NCBI GenBank assembly: GCA_016931895.1
Contig: JAFGDY010000145.1
Coordinates: 1-40,189, forward strand
Length of the DNA: 40,189 bases
Reading direction: 5' to 3'
Origin: Anaerolineae bacterium
Lineage (GTDB): Bacteria > Chloroflexota > Anaerolineae > 4572-78 > J111
The notes under the pieces are model-generated. The model was not told the origin of the DNA, made no database searches, and saw only the letters and a list, made by a program, of their open reading frames with translations. Shown piece after piece: positions 34,180-40,189 of the stretch. The position numbers and the translations under genes are program-made. Every line of letters starts with the position of its first letter. Within the stretch, counting starts at the first letter, position 1.

Positions 34180-36057
34180 TTAATCTATTTTCTCTTCTTC
34201 AATGTACCAATCTTCGGAGTTCCAGGCAATGCCCAAAGGAGAAGAATTATCAATACCCTTGATGCGGTTATTCTGACCGCTCCAGACCTTGTTGTAGAAA
34301 AGGAAAACATAGGGGGATTCGTCGGCGATGATGCGCTGGATTTCCTGGTATTTCTCTTTGCGGAACTCGGTATCGTAAGTTTTGCCGGCCTCTTCAAACA
34401 GAGCCTCTACATCCTTGTTGATATAGGCCACAGCATTGAGTTGGGGAATGCTCTCTTCGGCCCAGATGGTGTACATGATGTGCGGCTCAATAGTGGCCCG
34501 CCAGGCCCCAATATACATATCCCAGTCGGGTTCGGCGGAGTCGGTGGCTTCCAAGAAGCTGGCCCATTCCATTGGCTGAATTTCCACTTCCACGCCAATA
34601 TCAGACAAATAATCCTGCACGGCCACAGAAATTAACTCGAGCGTTTGGCTGGTGTTGGGGCCGTAAATCATTTTGAGTTTTAGCGGCTCGCCATTTTCGT
34701 CTACCATCACCCCATCTTGCAAGGTGTAACCGGCTTCGGCAAAGAGGGCAATGGCTTTATCTTGATCATATTCATAACATTCAACATCAGGATTGTAGGC
34801 CCAGGAGGTTTCAGGGTAAACCGAGCAGAGTCTTTTGGCCTGGCCCAACATAACTTCATCGGTCAGGAGTTGTTTGTCAATGGCGTAATTGAGGGCGTGC
34901 CGCACGTTAAGATCGTGGGTGGGAAAGCCCTCGCGCATATTCAGGCCCAGGTAAACCCACCGGGCGGCGGCCGGCCACCACTCGTACACGGTGATGTTTT
35001 CAAGCTGGCGGGCTTCCTCCAGATTTTCCGGCGTGATCGGGCCGGTGTCGGTTTCCCCATTTTTCATCTTCTGGTAGGCTATGTCCTGGTCGGGCACAAT
35101 TTCCTGCACCTGGCGCTCAATGTTGGGCCGGCCCTTGTACCAATAATTCTCGTTGGCCTCAAAGATAATGTATTGGTCCCGTTTCCATTCAACCAGTTTG
35201 TAAGGGCCGGAGACCACGCTGGGGTTATTGATTTCGGGATTTTTTTCCGGATCGCTCCAGTCCAGGTTTTCCCAAATGTGTTTGGGCAGGGGCGTGATCA
35301 GGCCCGACATTTGTCCCAGGGCGGGGGCATAAATTTCGTCAATTTTTATTTCCAGGGTATAGTCATCCAAGGCTTCGTAGGAGGTGATGAATTCAAGTTG
35401 GGAGAGATAGGGAAACTCGTTGGCGGGATCGGTCACCTGATCAAAGGTCCATTTGTAGTCATTGGCCGTAATCGGTTCGCCGTCGCTCCATTTCATGTTT
35501 TGCCGCAGGTTAAAGGTAAAGGTCAGGCCGTCTTCGGAAATGGAGTAACTTTCGGCCATACTGGGAATGTATTCCAGGGTTTTTTCGTCTAACCGGAGCA
35601 AGCCGCCGGTATAGACCATGGCCTGGTAGCCGCTGGAGGTGGTGTCGGTGGTTTGATAGGGATGGAAACTGACCGCGTCGGAGGTGGAGACGTCGCGGTA
35701 TTCGCCGCCGTATTTGTCGCGCAAGGTGGTCACGTCCTCATCACTAACCACGGTCATGCCTTTTTCCAATTCTGTGGCCTTGGCGGCTTGCGACTCTTCA
35801 ACCACTTCCTTGACCACTTCCTGGTCGTCGGCCGCTTCCTCCGTGGCCATTTCGACAACTTCTTCAGGAGCTTCCGGTTGGGTTGCTTCTTCGGTAGCGG
35901 CTGGTTCTTCAGTGGCGGCCGGTTCCTGGGCGGGCGCTTCTTCCTGAACCGCCGGGGCCGGTTCCGCGGTGGACACGGCCCCGCATTGGGCCGCAACCAG
36001 GGCTGCGGCTACAGGCAATAAGACCAACAGTAGTGTTTTGGCATAATTATGGGGCAT
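34180..36057 (-). CDS. Oligopeptide ABC transporter substrate-binding lipoprotein (family 5)
   Basis: A 625-residue extracytoplasmic peptide (or other solute) receptor. The signal peptide ends at VAAQC, a lipobox with Gln at -1, which is unusual. A spacer rich in Glu, Pro, Ala and Thr (30-95) follows. The SBP_bac_5 domain has AVSFHPYQTTDTTSSGYQAM, LRQNMKWSDGEPITANDYKW, YWYKGRPNIERQV and LNVRHALNYAIDKQLL. AAAGGAG precedes the ATG. It is the first transporter gene of the operon, directly after the GATase-like gene (24 bases). The spacer is much longer than in Gram-negative OppA and fits a lipid-anchored receptor. Confidence 0.92.
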   Translation of the reverse strand: MPHNYAKTLLLVLLPVAAALVAAQCGAVSTAEPAPAVQEEAPAQEPAATEEPAATEEATQPEAPEEVVEMATEEAADDQEVVKEVVEESQAAKATELEKGMTVVSDEDVTTLRDKYGGEYRDVSTSDAVSFHPYQTTDTTSSGYQAMVYTGGLLRLDEKTLEYIPSMAESYSISEDGLTFTFNLRQNMKWSDGEPITANDYKWTFDQVTDPANEFPYLSQLEFITSYEALDDYTLEIKIDEIYAPALGQMSGLITPLPKHIWENLDWSDPEKNPEINNPSVVSGPYKLVEWKRDQYIIFEANENYWYKGRPNIERQVQEIVPDQDIAYQKMKNGETDTGPITPENLEEARQLENITVYEWWPAAARWVYLGLNMREGFPTHDLNVRHALNYAIDKQLLTDEVMLGQAKRLCSVYPETSWAYNPDVECYEYDQDKAIALFAEAGYTLQDGVMVDENGEPLKLKMIYGPNTSQTLELISVAVQDYLSDIGVEVEIQPMEWASFLEATDSAEPDWDMYIGAWRATIEPHIMYTIWAEESIPQLNAVAYINKDVEALFEEAGKTYDTEFRKEKYQEIQRIIADESPYVFLFYNKVWSGQNNRIKGIDNSSPLGIAWNSEDWYIEEEKID

Positions 36058-36081
36058 GGTTCTTCTCCTTTTTGATTATAT

Positions 36082-38436
36082 CTAACTATTTTCATCTTGG
36101 TTGTTGTTGCCGTTGCCGTCCCCTTCACCATTCTCTCCACCATTTTCTTGTCCATTCTCTTCTTCACCTGTTTCCTCTTCCTCTTCTGGCGGTTGTTGCT
36201 CTTCCTCTGAATCAAATGGTTTGTAGTCTTTGTCATCAGGTACCGGGAGGGCTTTTTTGGTGAACCATTTGAGCGTGTTATTTAGGAGTAAATCTTGCCG
36301 CTCTGCCGGCAGCAGGTAGAAGGGGAAGGCCAGGTAGGCAATCTTGGCCCGATTGTCTTCATAAGCAATAACCGAAGCAGCGCCGGCCTCGTCGCTTTGG
36401 GGGCCGCGGGCAAAGATGACCCGCGCCTCAGGGGTGTGACTGACGATGTCTATCTCCAGCGGCTCACCGGAGGGGGTGTCAACAAAGGTGATGGTTTCGC
36501 CCTCATTAAAATCTTTGGCAATGGGATGGTCGGCCAGGGCCACTTGCAGGTCAAATTGTTCGGCCACGCCCTGGTATTTGGCATGGGCTACGGCGCTCAT
36601 AAAATCGCTGTGTTCCCAGTCAAAGGCGATAGACGCCCCCGACATAATCAAGTTACCGCCCACTTCCACGTATTCGGCCAGCAGGGCTGCGCCTTCCTCG
36701 CCAATGCTGTCGTCCCAATAGTCGCCGGTGGTCCAGATGATGGCGTCGTATTCCAATAGTTGGCCAATGCCGGGGTAGCCATCCGACGAGGTGGTCCAGG
36801 TGTCTACCTTGTAAGTGCTGCTGAGCACGTTGTAATAATCCAGCGCGCCGGTTTGGGCATCCTCGCGGGCGCGGCCACTGTCGTCGGCCACAATCAGAAT
36901 GGTGTCAATTCTGTAGCTGCGCAGGCTGGGGGGCAATTCCCCGCCGGGTTCTTGAGTTTGGCAAACGGCAATGGTGGGGCTGGCCTGGCAGTCGGTAAAT
37001 TCATGGTCAAGCAGCAGTTCAAAAGCATCGGCATTGGTGTCTAGGTTGTCGGAGAGGATGATCAAAACATTGCGCTCCGGCTCCTGGTGGAGATAAAAGA
37101 GGGTTGAGCCGCCCCGTTCCAATTCGCCCATGCCCTCAACCTGGATCCGGCCGTCAATAAAGCGTTCTTCAACGTCGGGAGATTCGTCGTTGACCTGGGC
37201 GACTTTATTTTGATCCGCTTCTTTTTCGGCGTTGGCCAATGCTTCTTCAGCCTCAGTTTTTTCATCAGGGGCCAGGATGGTGATATGGCCTGCTTTTAGA
37301 TAATCCGAGATCACGGCGGTTTCGTCAAAGCGGCCGATAAAAATCATGTCATTTTCCTGGCCGATGTTATCGGCAAAGCTAACCGTGCGGTCAACCTTTT
37401 CCAGAGCCTCTTTCAATTTGACCGAGTCGTCAAATTGACTGTTGAAAACCAGCGTATTGTCAAAAACAATATCAACAGTAGGGTTGAAAAAGAAGGGGAA
37501 GTCGCTTAGCTCATAGTCTCGTTCCCCGCCGCTCAGAAAAGCAGCGATGTTGTTGATCAGCAGGCCGTTGTTTTCAGCCGCGCTATAGGGTTCGACAAAA
37601 AAGGTCAGGTCGCCCAGGGCCAGCACTTGGTCGTTGGTGGTCAGCGCGGCAGCCGCCAGATTCCGCCCGCCCTCACTGGTCGAGGAATGAGTGGTTTCGT
37701 CGCCCAGGATGATTTCATAGCCGGGCGCGTAAACCGAGTTGCCGGAGTAAAAGATGATTTTGCTCTCGCCGTCAGTCAGCCCGGCAGTAAGGGGACTTTT
37801 TTTGAAATGGGTGTAGACGACGTTGCGGTAGTTGTTATCGTTGTTTTCCAGGCTGTAGAGATAGTCGTTGGCATAAATAATGCCAAATGCGCCGGCAATG
37901 CTATTGAGGGCTTCTACCACCACGGTCCGGGTCGGGTCGCCAATAATTAATACCCGCCCGCCTTTTTCAACAAAGCGTTCGATGGCGACAATTTCCGCGG
38001 GCGAGTATTCGTCACGCGGCAGGGGCAGAATGAGGCTGGAGGCGTAGGCTAATTTATCGGCCAGCGCTTCGGCATCATTATTGTTCTTTTTGCCATTCTC
38101 CTCTTCCTCGTCATTGTTGTTTGCGCCCAGCACAAGCTCGTAATCAAACCCCCGGGCCACCAGTTTAGAGAGAAGCACATTCAACTCTTCAATGAACAGG
38201 GCGTTACTGTGGGCGTAATCAACAACCACCACCCCGCGAGTGACGGTGGGTTTGTCCACCGCTTCTAAGCGGGCCGATTTGGCCGAAGCCTCGAGTTCAA
38301 CCGTTGCGCGCGTGCGTTCTGGCGGGGTATAGGCGTTGGCCTTAGCGCCGTAGTAGAAGAAGCGTCCCGCTACAAAAGCCAGAATGGCCACTACAAAAAT
38401 AACTACCAACGGAATCCAGATTGATTTACGCATCAT
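36082..38436 (-). CDS. Membrane-anchored protein with two GATase-like domains (DUF4350-like)
   Basis: A 784-residue protein of unknown function. One N-terminal membrane helix (8-27) is followed by a large part predicted outside. Residues 65-190 resemble DUF4350/GATase-like folds (RGVVVVDYAHSNALFIEEL, YSPAEIVAIERFVEKGGRVLIIGDPTR). Residues 320-470 contain another alpha/beta part. Residues 510-725 form a second GATase1-like domain (DTILIVADDSG, YDAIIWTTGDYW, LLAEYVEVGGNLIMSG), with no clear nucleophile Cys-His-Glu triad, so it may bind rather than catalyse. The tail (740-784) is almost all Glu, Gly, Asn and Gln. A low-complexity Asn/Glu stretch also lies at 105-121. It starts three bases after the protease stop, with GGAG inside the protease gene, so the two are coupled. 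Confidence 0.8.
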   Translation of the reverse strand: MMRKSIWIPLVVIFVVAILAFVAGRFFYYGAKANAYTPPERTRATVELEASAKSARLEAVDKPTVTRGVVVVDYAHSNALFIEELNVLLSKLVARGFDYELVLGANNNDEEEENGKKNNNDAEALADKLAYASSLILPLPRDEYSPAEIVAIERFVEKGGRVLIIGDPTRTVVVEALNSIAGAFGIIYANDYLYSLENNDNNYRNVVYTHFKKSPLTAGLTDGESKIIFYSGNSVYAPGYEIILGDETTHSSTSEGGRNLAAAALTTNDQVLALGDLTFFVEPYSAAENNGLLINNIAAFLSGGERDYELSDFPFFFNPTVDIVFDNTLVFNSQFDDSVKLKEALEKVDRTVSFADNIGQENDMIFIGRFDETAVISDYLKAGHITILAPDEKTEAEEALANAEKEADQNKVAQVNDESPDVEERFIDGRIQVEGMGELERGGSTLFYLHQEPERNVLIILSDNLDTNADAFELLLDHEFTDCQASPTIAVCQTQEPGGELPPSLRSYRIDTILIVADDSGRAREDAQTGALDYYNVLSSTYKVDTWTTSSDGYPGIGQLLEYDAIIWTTGDYWDDSIGEEGAALLAEYVEVGGNLIMSGASIAFDWEHSDFMSAVAHAKYQGVAEQFDLQVALADHPIAKDFNEGETITFVDTPSGEPLEIDIVSHTPEARVIFARGPQSDEAGAASVIAYEDNRAKIAYLAFPFYLLPAERQDLLLNNTLKWFTKKALPVPDDKDYKPFDSEEEQQPPEEEEETGEEENGQENGGENGEGDGNGNNNQDENS

Positions 38437-38439
38437 GGG

Positions 38440-39342
38440 TTACTCCAGGGGAATGTAGATTTGGTAAAAGCTTGGATATTCGAGTTGCTGGCCGGTCAGG
38501 TCAAATTCGGGCTGGTTGTCCAAGTCTTCAAACAGTTCCATTGCCGCGGTCAGGGCGGGGTCGTCCAGGGAGGCCAGGTATTCCTCGCGCAGGTCAACCA
38601 GTTTGTAATTTTTTAGACCGGCCAGGCGAGCGGCGGCATCGGCGGCGTCCAGTTTGGAGCCGAGGGCGTCAATCAGGCCATACTCCATAGCCTCGATGCC
38701 CACCCAAATTTCACCCGTAGATAATTCATCGGGCGCCATTTTGAGGGGGTTGGGGGCCACAGAGCGCTCGGCGATGACGCTGTCTCTAAAATCGTCAAAA
38801 ATCAAATTTTGCTTTTGCAAAACGCCGGTGGCGCTGCCGCCGGTTGTTTTATAGGGGCCGGTGGTAATAAATTGCTCGCTCAATACTTCTGGTTGGGGTT
38901 GCCCCATGATGACGCCCACGTTGCCCACAAAAGAAGCCGGCTTGGCGTAAATCTCGTTGGCGGCTACCGCAATCTGGAAGGCTGCGCTAAAAGCGCCAAT
39001 ATCTACGCTGGCCACAACCGGTTTTTCTTCTCTGAGTTTGCGGATTTGAAAATAAATGTCGTGTCCGGCCGAAGCGCCGCCGCCGGGGCTGTTGACGACC
39101 AGCACCACGCCTTTGATGTCGTCGGCCTTGAGGGCGTAGTCAACCTGCCGAGACATCAGCTCCGATAACAGGTTGGTCACCTGGGTGTCCAAATTAAGCG
39201 CAGCAATTTTAGGGGTGGGAATGAGGGCCAGGGCCAGGTAATAACCTGCTACCAGGGCCAGGGCAATGACCACAAAATAGATCGCCACCGTCCATAGCAA
39301 CGGCTTGACCGACCGGCTACTCTCTTGATGAGTTTGACTCAT
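38440..39342 (-). CDS. Signal-peptide-peptidase-like (SppA/S49) membrane protease
   Basis: A 300-residue S49-family protease with one N-terminal membrane helix (15-40). VVLVVNSPGGGASAGHDIY is the oxyanion-side motif. The nucleophile is most likely S119 in GAFSAAFQIAVAAN, where relatives have AASGGYYIA; GNVGVIMG follows. The general base is likely K165 in GPYKTTGG. The 46-residue spacing is close to the roughly 50 in Bacillus SppA. The nucleophile surroundings are atypical (FSAAFQ for ASGGYY), so substrate choice may differ. AAGGAG precedes the ATG. It is the first gene of an operon with the GATase-like protein and the peptide transporter. It may cut membrane-embedded peptides whose products are then captured by the transporter (inference). 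Confidence 0.85.
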   Translation of the reverse strand: MSQTHQESSRSVKPLLWTVAIYFVVIALALVAGYYLALALIPTPKIAALNLDTQVTNLLSELMSRQVDYALKADDIKGVVLVVNSPGGGASAGHDIYFQIRKLREEKPVVASVDIGAFSAAFQIAVAANEIYAKPASFVGNVGVIMGQPQPEVLSEQFITTGPYKTTGGSATGVLQKQNLIFDDFRDSVIAERSVAPNPLKMAPDELSTGEIWVGIEAMEYGLIDALGSKLDAADAAARLAGLKNYKLVDLREEYLASLDDPALTAAMELFEDLDNQPEFDLTGQQLEYPSFYQIYIPLE

Positions 39343-39470
39343 AGCATCTCCTTATACCTAGCCTTGTTCCAGGCAATCTAAAATATTTTATTAGCGATAG
39401 ATTAAATCAGGATGAACCTTGCCACGATGATGTGGTTGCAGTGGAAAAGTAAAACGCGTGATGTGATTTA

Positions 39471-39499
39471 ATTATACGTGGGAATGTTGGGTAAGACAA
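39471..39499 (-). promoter_or_regulatory. Sigma-70-like promoter of the protease/transporter operon
   Basis: Minus-strand TTGTCT (39494-39499), a 17-base spacer and TATAAT (39471-39476). The expected start is near 39464, leaving a leader of about 120 bases before the protease ATG. It lies between the response regulator and the protease, so the latter has its own promoter. Confidence 0.7.
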
Positions 39500-39514
39500 C
39501 CTGCCCCAATATTA

Positions 39515-40099
39515 TCATCCCCCCCAGTTAGCAAAAAAATAGCCTACACAAAAAGCAACGCTCATCAGCGAGACAATGGCCACAATGAGGATAAGGCTGC
39601 GACCCTGTAAGGGTTTATCAGGATTCCAGGTGAATTGAGCGGCAATGGCCCGGCGTTGTTCTATGCGTTTTAACTTGCCCCGAATGGCAGCCAGTAAATC
39701 TTCAGTTTCACTCGTTTTGGGCAGATAATCATCGCTGCCCAGCTCTTTGCCATAGCGAATATCTTCCAGGCTATCCTTGGCCGTCAGGAAGATAAAGGGA
39801 ATATGGTTCAGATAGGGATTGTTGCGGACGTGACCATAAAAGGCATAACCGTCCATCTCTGGCATCATAATATCGGCCAGAATCAAATCTGGTAGATGGC
39901 GGTCCGGGTTTAGGTTTTTGATTTTGGCCTGAAAAACGGCAAATAGCTCGTCCAGGGCCTGCTGGCCGCTGGTGACCGTCCAAACCTCAAAGCCTTCCAT
40001 TTGTAAAATCAATTGAATGCCGTCAAGAAATTCAGGGTTGTCGTCAACAACCATAATCAGGGGTTTGACTGTCTGGTTGTTTTGCGTGGGGGTATCCAT
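39515..40099 (-). CDS. Response regulator receiver with C-terminal membrane anchor
   Basis: A 194-residue protein. The receiver domain (13-140) is intact: D19/D20 pocket, acceptor D76 in LILADIMMPEMDG, T106 and K128. A polar linker rich in Arg and Gln follows (141-166), then one hydrophobic helix (168-190, LILIVAIVSLMSVAFCVGYF) and a short tail NWGG. There is no DNA-binding or enzymatic output domain. It would be held at the membrane with the receiver inside. An insertion (55-68) lengthens helix 2 or its loop. GAGGAGG lies upstream of the ATG. No kinase is encoded nearby in the window. It precedes the protease operon but is separated by a promoter. Confidence 0.85.
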   Translation of the reverse strand: MDTPTQNNQTVKPLIMVVDDNPEFLDGIQLILQMEGFEVWTVTSGQQALDELFAVFQAKIKNLNPDRHLPDLILADIMMPEMDGYAFYGHVRNNPYLNHIPFIFLTAKDSLEDIRYGKELGSDDYLPKTSETEDLLAAIRGKLKRIEQRRAIAAQFTWNPDKPLQGRSLILIVAIVSLMSVAFCVGYFFANWGG

Positions 40100-40189
40100 T
40101 GGTCCTCCTCGTATAATAAGTTAGCCAGGAAGTGGTATCCCAGAGATAATGACCGTGCATTCAGGGCGGTCAGGTGGGCAGTTCTACGC

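Overview
The window looks like a chromosomal segment of a Chloroflexota bacterium, most probably Anaerolineae-like. This is inferred from family style, not from a marker gene. The clues are a Thr/Pro-rich spacer after a lipobox, long soluble multi-GAF histidine kinases, cytosolic sugar-binding (PBP1-type) sensor domains fused to signalling modules, a fused PurS-PurL-PurQ protein, and short palindromic or tandem repeats between genes. No rRNA, tRNA, CRISPR array, integrase or transposase was found. No gene-free stretch exceeds about 275 bases.

Layout. (1) 93-1178 (+): a secreted polysaccharide-deacetylase lipoprotein. It converges on a minus-strand signalling operon at 6717-1183: a three-GAF histidine kinase, a REC-GAF-PAS kinase, and an OmpR-like response regulator. 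(2) 6841-11403: a decayed region. It holds the tail of an alpha/beta hydrolase, a broken PBP-GAF-SpoIIE phosphatase gene in three frames (9154-6974), a Nif3-like gene, a ribokinase reduced to its two ends, and an intact nucleoside hydrolase. (3) 11521-19104 (+): a 1082-residue cytosolic regulator that runs from ligand-binding domain to AraC DNA-binding domain in one chain, a ribose-type ABC transporter (binding lipoprotein, ATPase, permease), the first codons of a lost UroD-family methyltransferase gene, and a pterin-dependent methyltransferase. (4) 31717-19120 (-): guaB, then a purine operon purL-purC-purF-purE-purD-purM-HAD phosphatase-purN. A consensus promoter and a roughly 220-nt structured leader ending in a terminator-like hairpin precede purL. 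(5) 40099-31872 (-): a response regulator with a C-terminal membrane helix, then a signal-peptide-peptidase-like protease, a large membrane-anchored GATase-like protein, and an oligopeptide transporter (binding protein plus two permeases, no ATPase genes). An intrinsic terminator overlaps the last stop codon.

How the parts may work together. The large regulator and the neighbouring transporter both carry type-1 periplasmic-binding folds, and a nucleoside hydrolase and a ribokinase remnant lie beside them. Together they suggest a pentose or nucleoside uptake locus that has partly decayed. The purine operon encodes most IMP-synthesis steps (purB, purH and purK are not here). The protease-transporter operon suggests processing and uptake of peptides at the cell surface.

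The points most worth checking are the purL leader RNA, two non-coding-type repeats read in frame inside purL, the recurrent internal deletions between 6.8 and 18.2 kb, and the protease/GATase/peptide-transporter operon.
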